A model generated the notes under the pieces. It was not told the DNA's origin. It did no database searches and worked only from the letters and a program-made list of their open reading frames with translations. From Tateyamaria sp. Alg231-49 (GTDB taxonomy: Bacteria; Pseudomonadota; Alphaproteobacteria; Rhodobacterales; Rhodobacteraceae), in NCBI RefSeq assembly GCF_900143535.1, contig NZ_FRFA01000003.1, positions 1 to 64,000 on the forward strand: a stretch of DNA of 64,000 bases, written 5' to 3'. Of the stretch, positions 56,393 through 64,000 are shown one piece after another. A program made the translations under genes and the position numbers. Numbering within the stretch: position 1 is the stretch's first letter; each line of letters opens with the position of its first letter.

Positions 56393-56617
56393 TTAAACAG
56401 CAAACATCAGCAGCAGAGCGACGAGGAACGAAAAGATCCCCAAGGCTTCTGCAAAGGCGATGCCGATGAACAGTGTCGCTGTCTGACCGGCGGCTGCCGA
56501 TGGGTTGCGCAGGGCGCCAGCGAGGAAGTTGCCAGCCACGTGACCAACACCGATAGCGGCTGCGCCGGAACCGATTGCTGCGAGGCCTGCGCCGATGTGT
56601 GCGAGTTCACCTTCCAT
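56393..56617 (-). CDS. atpE: ATP synthase subunit c (F0)
   Basis: A 74-residue c-ring hairpin: helix 1 [24 protein letters not shown], polar loop ALRNPSA, helix 2 with the proton carboxylate Glu57 in FAEALGIF (parts quoted). The Na+-type Gln/Thr set is absent, so H+ is the expected ion. A good GGAG site precedes the ATG. Confidence 0.96.
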   Translation of the reverse strand: MEGELAHIGAGLAAIGSGAAAIGVGHVAGNFLAGALRNPSAAAGQTATLFIGIAFAEALGIFSFLVALLLMFAV

Positions 56618-56677
56618 GAGAATTCTCCTTACGATTGGAAGTTAGTTGGTAGGGTGCGTGATCTCACGCACCATTCG

Positions 56678-57436
56678 TTAGTGATGCGGGTGCAATGCAT
56701 CCTTGAGATACACGCATGTGAGAATGGTAAAGACGTAGGCCTGAATGGCTGACACCAGCACTTCGAGCCCGTAGATCGCCATCACCCCGATGATCGCCAC
56801 GGGGGCAATCGCTGCGACTTGAGCGAACCCCGCGAACACTTTCAGAACGGCGTGACCGGCCATCATGTTGCCCGCCAAACGAATGGAGTGGCTAACAGGG
56901 CGCACGAAGTAGGAAATAATTTCGATCAGGGCAAGGATCGGACGCAGCGGCAAGGGTGCGCTTGCCACCCAGAACAGGCTTAGAAAACCCGCGCCGTTTT
57001 TGACAAAGCCCAGAATGGTCACTGCAAAGAACACGCCAAAGCCCAGAACCGCCGTAACGGCAATGTGCGATGTGGTCGTGAAAGATGTGGGCAGCAGTCC
57101 GAGGAAGTTGGCGCACAGGATGAACATGAACAACGTCATGATGTAGGGGAAATACTTGATCCCGTCCTTGCCGGTTACGTCCTCAACCATTTTGTAGACA
57201 AAGCCGTACATGAGCTCGGCGACCGACTGGCCCCGGCCCGGAACAACCGCGCGCTTGGACGTTGTCAGAACCATCAGGCCCAGAACCGCCAGAACCGCCA
57301 GCGCCAGCCAGAAGGTCACGTTGGTGATGGTGTACCAGTGGATTGGATCGCCATAGGTGCCGAAAAGCGGCTTTACCTGAAACTGGTCCATTGGGTGGAA
57401 CGAAAGACCACCGCCACCTTTTGCTTCATCTGCCAT
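56678..57436 (-). CDS. atpB: ATP synthase subunit a (F0)
   Basis: A 252-residue five- to six-helix subunit forming the proton half-channels next to the c ring. The essential arginine is in [19 protein letters not shown] (near 185), and [19 protein letters not shown] near 75 is typical for the family. It follows AtpI by 20 bases. Confidence 0.96.
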   Translation of the reverse strand: MADEAKGGGGLSFHPMDQFQVKPLFGTYGDPIHWYTITNVTFWLALAVLAVLGLMVLTTSKRAVVPGRGQSVAELMYGFVYKMVEDVTGKDGIKYFPYIMTLFMFILCANFLGLLPTSFTTTSHIAVTAVLGFGVFFAVTILGFVKNGAGFLSLFWVASAPLPLRPILALIEIISYFVRPVSHSIRLAGNMMAGHAVLKVFAGFAQVAAIAPVAIIGVMAIYGLEVLVSAIQAYVFTILTCVYLKDALHPHH

Positions 57437-57456
57437 CTGGCTCTCTCCGTCTTATC

Positions 57457-57792
57457 TCACCCCGTGGGGCGGTCATCTTCTTCGGCCAGCTCGGCGGCCT
57501 GCTTGCTTTGGACTTCTTCTGCACTGCGCATCATCGTTTTGACGCCGGCTGCAAAGCCCAAGAATATAAACACGATCATGAACCACGGAGAGGTGCCAAA
57601 CAGCGCATCCAACCCGTACCCCATACCAAACCCGATCCCGAGACCGGCCACCAACTCGATCACCATGCGCCAGGCAAGCTGTGCCTGAGAGTGGTGATCC
57701 GGCGTGCGGGGTTTTGGCGCGTGGTCCTCTTTGACGGCCTGCAAACGCGCATTTAGCGCCTCCATCTTGGCCTTGTCGTCAGGGTCGGTCAC
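57457..57792 (-). CDS. atpI: ATP synthase assembly protein AtpI
   Basis: A 111-residue protein with two membrane helices (about 44-60 and 70-86: MVIELVAGLGIGFGMGYGLDAL, SPWFMIVFIFLGFAAGVKTM in parts) flanked by charged ends. The AtpI/AtpZ family helps c-ring assembly. GTG start 57792 after AAAGG. First gene of the atpI-B-E-F'-F operon; the F1 genes are not in this window. Confidence 0.9.
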   Translation of the reverse strand: MTDPDDKAKMEALNARLQAVKEDHAPKPRTPDHHSQAQLAWRMVIELVAGLGIGFGMGYGLDALFGTSPWFMIVFIFLGFAAGVKTMMRSAEEVQSKQAAELAEEDDRPTG

Positions 57793-57822
57793 GTGCCTTT
57801 GTCCCGTCCTTTGGATGCGATT

Positions 57823-57851
57823 GGGATATGATGCGGGGATGAATGAGTCAA
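57823..57851 (-). promoter_or_regulatory. Candidate promoter of the atp operon
   Basis: On the minus strand TTGACT (57846-57851), 17 bases, TATCCC (57823-57828), about 30 bases before the atpI GTG. The -35 and spacing are good, the -10 is partial. Confidence 0.45.
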
Positions 57852-57994
57852 CGGCGGCAGAGCGCCGACCAAAACAGGCTTAAACTCATGAAATTAATTG
57901 AAAATTACTAGTGCCCAAATATGGCGGACAAACCGCCGCAGGGCGCCAAGCCCCTAATCTCAAGCATATCGCTTATTCAACCATTTGGTTGATC

Positions 57995-58876
57995 TTAAGT
58001 GCTGCGCAACGCCTGAGTATGGTCCAAAAGCCAGCGACGCACTGAGCGCACGGCTTTGCGTCGCCCCGCTTGACCGCTGGTGAGCAAGTGAAACGAACCC
58101 TGCCGAAAGCTCACATCAGACACCCGCACCAGACGCCCCGCCGCTTCGTCCAGATGGGTACCGTCCGATGCGCCAAGATACACGCCTGCCCCATGCACAG
58201 CCGCCTCCAATGCCAGTGCGGCACGCATCCGCCACGGCGGATCAGGCACCTCGACATCCCAACCCGCGCGCGCGGCCCAATCGATCCAGATGTTCGGCCC
58301 ACGATCCCTCAGCAGCGGCACACGGGCCAGATCCTGAGGCCGCAGGATGTCGTCCTTGAGGTAACCCGGCGCCGCAAAGGGATATATCGCGGCATCACTC
58401 AGCAAATCCGATGGCTCCTGCAAATGCCCCGTCTTGGCATAACGTATCGCAAGATCAGCCTCGTACCGGTCCAGATCGGCGAGCTCGTTTGATCCAATCA
58501 GGCGCAACTCGATCTCAGGCAAGTTCGCCTGAAACTTCGACAACAGCGGAACGACAATCTTGGCGGCAAAGACAGGTTCGCTGTTCACAACCACCCGGCC
58601 CGACGGCGTGTCAGCCAGCCCTTCAGTGGCCTCACCGATAACGTCAAAAGCAGGTGTGATCCGGCCCAGATAGTGCCCCCCTTCCGCAGTTAGCGCCACG
58701 CCCCGCGAGGCATCGCGAAACAATTGAACGCCCAGTCGCGCCTCAAGACCCCGCACATGGCGGCTGATCGCGGAATGACTGACACCCAACTCCTCAGCGG
58801 CACGGCTAAAGCTTTCGTGACGGGCGGCGGCCTCAAAGGCGCGCAAGGCATTCAGGTTGGGCAATGTACGCGACAT
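57995..58876 (-). CDS. LysR-family regulator, GcvA-like
   Basis: A 293-residue LTTR. The HTH is PNLNALRAFEAAARHESFSRAAEELGVSHSAISRHV (2-40, in parts) and a GcvA-type effector domain follows (FPFAAPGYL-type block, RAGWDVEVPDPPWRM). ATG 58876 is preferred since an earlier start (58891) lies inside the palindrome at 58884. Divergent from a small DUF1127-like gene, its likely target. Confidence 0.92.
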   Translation of the reverse strand: MSRTLPNLNALRAFEAAARHESFSRAAEELGVSHSAISRHVRGLEARLGVQLFRDASRGVALTAEGGHYLGRITPAFDVIGEATEGLADTPSGRVVVNSEPVFAAKIVVPLLSKFQANLPEIELRLIGSNELADLDRYEADLAIRYAKTGHLQEPSDLLSDAAIYPFAAPGYLKDDILRPQDLARVPLLRDRGPNIWIDWAARAGWDVEVPDPPWRMRAALALEAAVHGAGVYLGASDGTHLDEAAGRLVRVSDVSFRQGSFHLLTSGQAGRRKAVRSVRRWLLDHTQALRST

Positions 58877-58883
58877 GGAAGAA

Positions 58884-58902
58884 TTGTGCATTTTTTGCAC
58901 AA
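58884..58902. promoter_or_regulatory. LysR-type operator TTGTGCA-T5-TGCACAA
   Basis: A perfect inverted repeat with seven-base arms, 8 bases upstream of the LysR ATG in the 108-base divergent region. It fits the T-N11-A pattern used by LTTRs and is the likely autoregulatory site. Confidence 0.6.
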
Positions 58903-58984
58903 GTAATGTCAAAGAGCTGAGTTTGTGGCAGTTCATTTTTTCTGGCAAATATGTTCCCACAACTCATATTCGTTGAGGTTACCC

Positions 58985-59194
58985 ATGCAACTGATCCACA
59001 CCAACGCGCTTTTGCGCGCACTGAACACTTGTGCAAAAATCTTCCGCTATGCGTCGTCGAAGGAGGCGATCGAAGGTACCGCACTGCCCCCGCTTACCGC
59101 CCATATCGCCCGCGATATCGGGCTGAACCCCAGCGAACTGGAGCAGATGCGTCATCGCTGGCCTTCCCAATCGACGCACCATCCCTACCTTTGA
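58985..59194 (+). CDS. Small DUF1127-like protein
   Basis: A 69-residue basic protein: an amphipathic N-terminal part (MQLIHTNALLRALNTCAKIFRYA) and AHIARDIGLNPSELEQMRHRW. The RDIGL-type turn is reminiscent of DUF1127/YjiS proteins. GAGG precedes the ATG at six bases. Probably under control of the divergent LysR. Confidence 0.72.
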   Translation: MQLIHTNALLRALNTCAKIFRYASSKEAIEGTALPPLTAHIARDIGLNPSELEQMRHRWPSQSTHHPYL

Positions 59195-59232
59195 ACACTT
59201 TTCACCGACGCCATGCCCTCGTATGACAGGGC

Positions 59233-59568
59233 ATGGCAGACACGCTCGACACCACCTTTTCCGCCCTTGCGGACCCTACGCGCCGCGCGATCCTGTCGAT
59301 GCTGCTTGAGGATGACATGGCTGTCACGGACGTCGCCGAACCGTTCGAGATGTCGCTGGCTGCCATTTCCAAACACCTGACAATCCTCACCCGTGCCGGG
59401 CTGATCGCGCAGGAGAAACGAGGCAGGGTCAAGTGGTGCAAGCTGCAACCGGACGCGATGCGTGCGGCCAGCGTCTGGATGCAAGGATTTGGCCAGTTTG
59501 AACCGGTCAATCTGGATGCATTCGAACGGTTTCTTGCCAGCGAACTACCCGAGGCAGATCAACCCTGA
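59233..59568 (+). CDS. ArsR-type winged-helix regulator
   Basis: A 111-residue regulator with the HTH TFSALADPTRRAILSMLLE (near 8-26) and EMSLAAISKHLTILTRAGLI (near 39-58, in part). No cysteine pair for metal sensing, so a SdpR-like or metabolite role is more likely. It follows the DUF1127-like gene by 38 bases. Confidence 0.88.
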   Translation: MADTLDTTFSALADPTRRAILSMLLEDDMAVTDVAEPFEMSLAAISKHLTILTRAGLIAQEKRGRVKWCKLQPDAMRAASVWMQGFGQFEPVNLDAFERFLASELPEADQP

Positions 59569-59639
59569 AAAGCGCCTTGTCAGTACAGACCAACCGGCGC
59601 CACAAGCTGCCCCTTGCGATCGACGTTGATGTAACTTTG

Positions 59640-60530
59640 TCATGCCGTCACATCATCGTCTCGCAGCAGCATCACCAGTGCAATGATGGTCAGCACCACG
59701 CCTCCAAATACGAGAGGACCGGGCACACCATTTCCAAGGGCGACTTCCCAAAGGATCACCCAACTGGGAGTGAGATAGGTATAGGCCATGACCTTGGCAC
59801 TGGGCAGGCGCATCGTGGCAAATTGCAACAAGACGAAGGTCGCCGCCGAGGCAAAGACCGCAATATAAACCAACGTCACCCAAACGATCGCTGGCAACCC
59901 AGCCCAATCAGTCGCCCGGATGTCGGACCAGCCGTAAATGGTCAGCAGCAGCGCGCCTGCCACCAGCATGCCAAACGTGAACACCACCGCAGGTTCCCCC
60001 CGGTTCAGTTTGCGCACCATTGGGGTGTAAATCGCGTGGCTGAGGCAACCAAAGAAATAGATGACCTCACCCTTCCCGACCTCAAAAGCGAGCAGCGCCG
60101 CCACATCCGCGCGGAATATGACCCAGAGCGCACCCGCGCCCCCAATGGCCAGCGCAAGTGCCATGCGGGGTGTGGTGATCTGGCGAAGCAACCACCAGCC
60201 AAAAAACCCAGACATCAGAGGGGTCAGGGTGAACACCGCCGCCGCACTTACCGGCGGAGCGGTCTTTAGCCCCTCAAACATCAGAACAAAGTAGACAGAA
60301 AACAGCCCGCCCAAAACGAGGTAACGCCAGGGGGCAGCAAGTGCAGCACGCGTCATCCCGCCCGTGGCCAAAACCGCAACCCCAATGATGCAGGCTGCCA
60401 AACCAAAGCGAAGCGCGTTCAGGGCTGCGGGATCAATCTCGTTGGCGACCAGAGCGCCAAGGGAAAACGACCCCGCCACAAGGGCCGAGAATGTAAGCAT
60501 GGCCGCATGTCCGCGCAAAGCAGGGCTCAA
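59640..60530 (-). CDS. EamA/DMT-family transporter
   Basis: A 296-residue ten-helix drug/metabolite transporter with two EamA halves; the start MSPALRGHAAMLTFSALVAGSFSLGALV is the roseobacter form. TTG 60530 has GAGGG seven bases upstream; ATG 60500 is the alternative. Exported metabolite unknown. It lies 10 bases after the LysR gene stop and is probably its partner. Confidence 0.88.
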   Translation of the reverse strand: MSPALRGHAAMLTFSALVAGSFSLGALVANEIDPAALNALRFGLAACIIGVAVLATGGMTRAALAAPWRYLVLGGLFSVYFVLMFEGLKTAPPVSAAAVFTLTPLMSGFFGWWLLRQITTPRMALALAIGGAGALWVIFRADVAALLAFEVGKGEVIYFFGCLSHAIYTPMVRKLNRGEPAVVFTFGMLVAGALLLTIYGWSDIRATDWAGLPAIVWVTLVYIAVFASAATFVLLQFATMRLPSAKVMAYTYLTPSWVILWEVALGNGVPGPLVFGGVVLTIIALVMLLRDDDVTA

Positions 60531-60540
60531 AACGCGGCCC

Positions 60541-61422
60541 TCACAGCACCTTCCAGTCTTTGGACCTCTCTTTGAGAAAGGACAGGAACGCCTGCACTTT
60601 ATTGGTGCGATGCAGGTCGACATGGGTGACGAGCCACAAAGGCGCGGTCCAGTCCTCGCTCGGTTCCATGATCTCTACCAGGTCGGGGTTTGCGCGGGCC
60701 TCAAGCACTGGCAGAAATCCAACCCCCGCCCCGGCTAACACCGCCTGTTCCAGCGCGCGCACGTCCGTTGAGCGGAAGGTGATCGTGTCCTCGGACACCT
60801 GAGAACGCAGCCATTTGTGAAAAGGCGCGCGGCTGTCGGCAGCGTCATGGCCGACAAAGCGGTGACCACTGGTATCGCCAGACAAATCCGGGAGGCCATG
60901 GCGCTCCACATAGCCTTTCGTGGCAAAAAGCCCCACGGTCAAACGCACAAACGGCTGCACTACATTGTCCGGCTGATCCGGCGCATTCCCCGCCCGGATC
61001 GCCACATGGGCCTCTCCGTATTCAAGGCGGAACAGACGATCCCCGGTCAGATAACGCACAATGACATCCGGATGTTCTTGCTGAAATGCGGTCAGAACAG
61101 GAGCCAATCGCGGGGCCATCGTCACAAGAGAGGTGACAACCAACTCGCCCGACACTTCGGTTCCGCGCCCCTTGATACGACCCACCAACTGACCAAACTG
61201 ATCATCTGTGGCCTGCGCTACCCGAAACAGGTCATCCCCCGCCTCAGTCGGGGTGTACCCACGAGCGTGGCGTTGAAAGAGTTTGACCCCCAACCGGCCC
61301 TCTAGCGCGTCGATATGACGGATCACGGTTGCATGGTGAACGCCCAAAACCTCTGCCGCGCCACTGACCGTGCCCATGCGGGCCACTTGGTAGGCTGTCT
61401 TGATTTCATCCCAGTTATCCAT
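60541..61422 (-). CDS. LysR-family regulator
   Basis: A 293-residue LTTR. HTH: AYQVARMGTVSGAAEVLGVHHATVIRHIDALE (10-41, in parts). The effector domain has LVVTSLVTMAPRLAP and the GYVERHGLPDLSG block. ATG 61422 follows GAGGA. Divergent from the azoreductase gene, with an LTTR-like box between, and upstream of the EamA gene. Confidence 0.93.
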   Translation of the reverse strand: MDNWDEIKTAYQVARMGTVSGAAEVLGVHHATVIRHIDALEGRLGVKLFQRHARGYTPTEAGDDLFRVAQATDDQFGQLVGRIKGRGTEVSGELVVTSLVTMAPRLAPVLTAFQQEHPDVIVRYLTGDRLFRLEYGEAHVAIRAGNAPDQPDNVVQPFVRLTVGLFATKGYVERHGLPDLSGDTSGHRFVGHDAADSRAPFHKWLRSQVSEDTITFRSTDVRALEQAVLAGAGVGFLPVLEARANPDLVEIMEPSEDWTAPLWLVTHVDLHRTNKVQAFLSFLKERSKDWKVL

Positions 61423-61470
61423 GCCGTCCTCATTGTGCATTTGTAAACACGTGATGTTGATTTTCACCAA

Positions 61471-61488
61471 TTGCGTTCGAATTTGCAA
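61471..61488. promoter_or_regulatory. TTGC-N10-GCAA box in the LysR-azoR gap
   Basis: TTGC (61471-61474) and GCAA (61485-61488) in a 119-base divergent gap. A short LTTR-type inverted repeat; candidate site for the adjacent LysR acting on azoR. Confidence 0.35.
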
Positions 61489-61541
61489 GGTTCAATTGTA
61501 AGGGCAGACACCAAAACCCGCTCCTATGAAAGGACCTGAAC

Positions 61542-62114
61542 ATGACCACTCTGCACATCGACAGCTCTGCCCGTTTCCAAGGCTCTGTGACCCGCGACCT
61601 TTCTGCCCAGATCGTAGGCAAATTCGCAGGCCCCGTGATCCGCCGGGATCTGAGCGAAGCACTGCCTCAGATCACCGAAAACTGGGTCAACGCCAACTTC
61701 ACGCCGGCAGATCAACGCGATGCGACAAAGACCAACACGCTGGCGCTGTCTGACCAGTTGGTCGACGAGCTGAAAGAGGCCGAAACGATTGTGATCGGCG
61801 TGCCGGTCTACAACTTCGGCATTCCTGCCGCCCTCAAAGCATGGGTCGATCTGGTCGCGCGCGCTGGTGTGACCTTCAAGTACAGCGAATCCGGCCCAGT
61901 TGGTCTGTTGAGCGGCAAACGCGTCATTCTGGCGGTTGCCACCGGAGGCACGCCCGTGGGCAGCGATATCGACTTTGCCACTGGCTACATGAAACACGTG
62001 CTTGGCTTTATCGGCATTACGAATGTGCAAATCATCGCCGCCGACCGGGTCATGGCGCAAGGCGAAGAGGCCATCGCTGGCGCCAAGGCCGATATCCAGA
62101 AACTGGCGGCCTAA
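61542..62114 (+). CDS. azoR: FMN-dependent NADH-azoreductase
   Basis: A 190-residue flavodoxin-like enzyme. LHIDSSARFQGSVTRDLS binds FMN (4-21), GVPVYNFGIPAALKAWVDLV (near 87-106) is the second FMN loop, and AVATGGTP closes it. It reduces azo compounds and quinones with NADH. Divergently transcribed from the LysR gene, the usual azoR arrangement. Confidence 0.94.
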   Translation: MTTLHIDSSARFQGSVTRDLSAQIVGKFAGPVIRRDLSEALPQITENWVNANFTPADQRDATKTNTLALSDQLVDELKEAETIVIGVPVYNFGIPAALKAWVDLVARAGVTFKYSESGPVGLLSGKRVILAVATGGTPVGSDIDFATGYMKHVLGFIGITNVQIIAADRVMAQGEEAIAGAKADIQKLAA

Positions 62115-62249
62115 GTCACCCGCTTTCTCTACCAAAGCCCACCACTCAGCCCCCTTTGGCCCAAGTCAGAGGGGGTTTCTCGTTGTGAAGTACGAAGATG
62201 CATCGCTGTCATCTGGACGCCCCATGAGGTCCGCGCCTAGAATTGGGTC

Positions 62250-62717
62250 ATGACCGTGCTGCGCAACCTGCCCTCACAATTGATCCTTGCGCACGCGCCA
62301 TGGGTGCTGGGCGGAGGGCTGATTGTTTGCATCGTGGCCTGCGCGGCTGCGGGTCTCGCCCTGATCGCACAAGGTGAAATCGTTGGACTTGTCACGGTGC
62401 TTGCGGGTGCGGGCGTACCGCTTGGCATCTTTGCTCTGGCCATCAAGCGGGATCAGGTGATTTTTGATGCCAGCGCGGGCACAGCCACCGTCCAACGGCG
62501 CACGCTGCTGCGGTATCGCAGTGCCACTTATCCGCTCGCCACTGTGCGCCGCGCAGAGGTCGAGGAATTTTCGGACACTGCCCGCCCCACGCTGACATTC
62601 CACGACACCACGCCGCCTTATCCACTGGTCGAAGCTTACGTGTCTGGCAACGGTCCGCGGCAGGCGGCGGATGTGATCAACGATTGGCTGCGCAGCTACA
62701 AACGCTTGTCGGCCTAA
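62250..62717 (+). CDS. Two-helix membrane protein of unknown function
   Basis: A 155-residue protein with two hydrophobic helices (about 18-38 and 46-63) and a soluble C-terminal domain with beta pattern (QVIFDASAGTATVQRRTL, RSATYPLATVRRAEVEEF), reminiscent of a PH-like domain. No match recalled. Ordinary base composition. Confidence 0.75.
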   Translation: MTVLRNLPSQLILAHAPWVLGGGLIVCIVACAAAGLALIAQGEIVGLVTVLAGAGVPLGIFALAIKRDQVIFDASAGTATVQRRTLLRYRSATYPLATVRRAEVEEFSDTARPTLTFHDTTPPYPLVEAYVSGNGPRQAADVINDWLRSYKRLSA

Positions 62718-62882
62718 GGCCGGACACTAAACCTCGTCCTTTGCCCTGACGATCAACGCGCACAGCCCGGGCGCGATACCAACCTGTTTTTGAAAATCTT
62801 GCGCAGGGTTATGAATAATACCCGGCACCTCCGTGTTTCCTTTTCACAACGCAATTTTGAATACTGGATAAACGAGGACAAC

Positions 62883-63482
62883 ATGGAAAAGATTGATGGA
62901 GTAGGCTACCCGGACGATGCCATAGACCTTCTGAAGGACACGAGGCTAGGCCCCTTGTTTCGGGCTTATCTGAAGAAAAGGGGTTGTCCTGAAAAGTATA
63001 TTTTCCTCGATGCCGCCGAGAAAAAGATCGATCCAAAGTCTCAGTTCAAACTCTTCTTTGCCGACAATGCCAAACATCAGGTCAATGCTGGCTCAGATTC
63101 TCTGCTCGCGGCCAAACGACTGGGCAAGGCACAGGATTGGAAGTCTAAAGAGTGGAAAGTCATCTATGAAGGGGCAGTCGCCGATACCAACCGCTTTGTG
63201 AGTGGCGAATTTATCGAGCCCTTTTACAAGAAGGACGATGACTTCAGAGCTGTACACGTCAAGAACGTCGAAAAGTTGATGCTCAGAACCAAGTACCCTG
63301 CCCTCATGAAGGAACTGGATGTCGTCGACAAAAAGGGCATCGCCACAGCCGCGGCAATGCTGAAGGCCGGCAAGAAATCGGATGGGCCCAGAAGCGCCAA
63401 GGCCTTTGTGAAAAAGAACAAGATCAAGATGGCCCCCAAAGAGGTGATCAAAAAGATCAAGAAGACATTTAAAATCAAATAG
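62883..63482 (+). CDS. Lys-rich orphan protein, faint RGS-domain-like pattern
   Basis: A 199-residue soluble protein; ATG 62883 with GAGGA five bases upstream. The AT content is higher and the codon use (AAG, GAT, AAA) unlike neighbours, suggesting transfer. Residues about 10-120 are helical: LLKDTRLGPLFRAYLKKRG, CPEKYIFLDAAEKK, WKVIYEGAVADTNRFVSGEF. Order and spacing recall eukaryotic RGS domains, but this is visual only. The C-terminal 60 residues are Lys-rich (FVKKNKIKMAPKEVIKKIKK), perhaps nucleic-acid or membrane binding. Function unknown. Confidence 0.75.
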   Translation: MEKIDGVGYPDDAIDLLKDTRLGPLFRAYLKKRGCPEKYIFLDAAEKKIDPKSQFKLFFADNAKHQVNAGSDSLLAAKRLGKAQDWKSKEWKVIYEGAVADTNRFVSGEFIEPFYKKDDDFRAVHVKNVEKLMLRTKYPALMKELDVVDKKGIATAAAMLKAGKKSDGPRSAKAFVKKNKIKMAPKEVIKKIKKTFKIK

Positions 63483-63675
63483 TAAGATCAGGTTCGCAGG
63501 CGGAGAGCGTCACTTGACACATCCTGCCTGCGTCCCAATTCGATCCCTTTCCTTAATGTCTGCGCTTCCCACCAAGCTCGTGCCAATGCCATCATGCGCG
63601 GCGATCCAGCCCGTGGCCGCGCCAACACCACGTCGCCCTTCGCCACTGCCTGACGGCATTCAACACCCCCTGCCC

Positions 63676-63704
63676 TTGACTCAGATTGCGGTCTCCCCTA
63701 ATCC
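63676..63704 (+). promoter_or_regulatory. Candidate ffh promoter
   Basis: TTGACT (63676-63681), 17 bases, TAATCC (63699-63704). About 174 bases before the ffh ATG, leaving a long leader that includes the hairpin at 63716. Confidence 0.4.
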
Positions 63705-63715
63705 GCGACCAACAC

Positions 63716-63737
63716 CCGGAAACCGTTTCGTTTCCGG
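63716..63737 (+). other. Leader hairpin before ffh
   Basis: CCGGAAAC and GTTTCCGG form a perfect eight-pair stem around CGTTTC, 12 bases after the candidate -10 element. It would sit near the 5' end of the ffh transcript. Confidence 0.45.
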
Positions 63738-63877
63738 TCCCTTGGGATTAACCTGGGATCGACCTCCGTCAGCGCGTTGCGCCCACGGGGGTGATTTTCG
63801 TTTGGTCCGTTATCTTGGGAACCTCACCGCCTGATCTTATCTGTCAGGCACAACGTTCACGGTCGAAAGGCACGCAT

Positions 63878-64000
63878 ATGTTTGAAAATCTATCCGAACG
63901 CCTCTCCGGTGTCTTCGACCGCCTGACAAAACAGGGTGCGTTGTCCGAGGATGACGTCAAAACCGCGCTGCGCGAAGTGCGCGTGGCATTGCTGGAGGCA
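63878..64000 (+). CDS. ffh: Signal recognition particle protein Ffh, N-terminal part
   Basis: First 41 codons only, MFENLSERLSGVFDRLTKQGALSEDDV and REVRVALLEA, the N domain of Ffh. With 4.5S RNA it targets inner-membrane proteins to FtsY. AAAGG about nine bases before the ATG. The gene leaves the window at base 64000. Confidence 0.95.
   Translation, partial: MFENLSERLSGVFDRLTKQGALSEDDVKTALREVRVALLEA

Larger units (their letters stand above)
63483..63877. other. Intergenic stretch before ffh
   Basis: A 395-base gap. It contains a stem CGCAGGC/GCCTGCG (63495-63501 / 63526-63532) just after the orphan gene, possibly its terminator, a candidate promoter and a hairpin listed separately. I see no convincing ORF and no 4.5S RNA or tRNA. 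Confidence 0.5.

Noticed and set aside
63514-63834. 106-codon ORF before ffh
   Set aside because: Pro-rich random-looking product, no ribosome site, and it would cover the probable ffh promoter and leader hairpin.
1-64000. CRISPR array, prophage or complete insertion sequence
   Set aside because: No regularly spaced repeats, phage structural genes, or transposase with terminal repeats were seen anywhere.

Overview
The window looks like chromosomal DNA of an alphaproteobacterium of the roseobacter/Rhodobacteraceae group. This is inferred from high G+C judged by eye and from gene order typical of that group: chvI-chvG-hprK-rapZ-EIIA-HPr beside a divergent pckA, split b and b' ATP synthase subunits, three tandem peptide deformylase genes with fmt, a methylsuccinyl-CoA dehydrogenase, and possible CtrA-type TTAA-N7-TTAAC boxes. 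I saw no rRNA, tRNA, CRISPR array, intact insertion sequence or prophage. The window opens inside tuf (EF-Tu) and ends inside ffh (SRP GTPase).

Layout. 0-6 kb: tuf, a lipoprotein, an M48 peptidase/YjgN-like membrane pair and parC. 6-13 kb: SH3 protein, SDR, HIG1-like protein with cobalamin adenosyltransferase, VOC protein, etfBA, a DUF6473-like protein and 3-hydroxybutyryl-CoA dehydrogenase. 13-20 kb: acyltransferase, then the regulatory PTS and ChvGI block facing pckA. 20.3-23.3 kb: an AT-richer accessory segment with an acyltransferase-like orphan, an atypical LysR-HTH protein, an XRE regulator, a foldable 69-nt element and a decayed reading frame. 23.3-36.3 kb: mcd, LysE, TetR, META, then the minus-strand housekeeping run recO, DUF1491, era-rnc-lepB, acpS, pdxJ, rsh, rpoZ, folK. 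36.3-46 kb: NYN protein, ispH, an overlapping LysE/small-ORF/DUF3429/methyltransferase/rnhA row, fmt with three def genes, MalY/PatB and a glutathionyl-hydroquinone reductase. 46-50 kb: degenerate receiver, cobD-cbiB and a lytic transglycosylase. 50-58 kb: smc, FCD regulator and the F0 ATP synthase operon. 58-64 kb: LysR regulators, ArsR, EamA exporter, azoreductase, two orphans and ffh.

Functional links. EtfAB is the expected electron acceptor of acyl-CoA dehydrogenases such as Mcd. Mcd belongs to the ethylmalonyl-CoA pathway, whose mutases need adenosylcobalamin; three cobalamin genes (adenosyltransferase, cobD, cbiB) are present. HPr carries both His15 and a Ser46 equivalent and sits with a short HPr kinase, RapZ, a mannose-type EIIA and ChvGI, so this is a signalling PTS without a sugar permease, next to the gluconeogenic pckA.

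Points most worth a second look: the 20.3-23.3 kb accessory segment, the third deformylase with a HEXXH-to-HQXXH change, a 48-codon ORF joined by ATGA overlaps on both sides, two CtrA-like boxes, and a Lys-rich orphan at 62.9 kb with a faint RGS-domain-like pattern.
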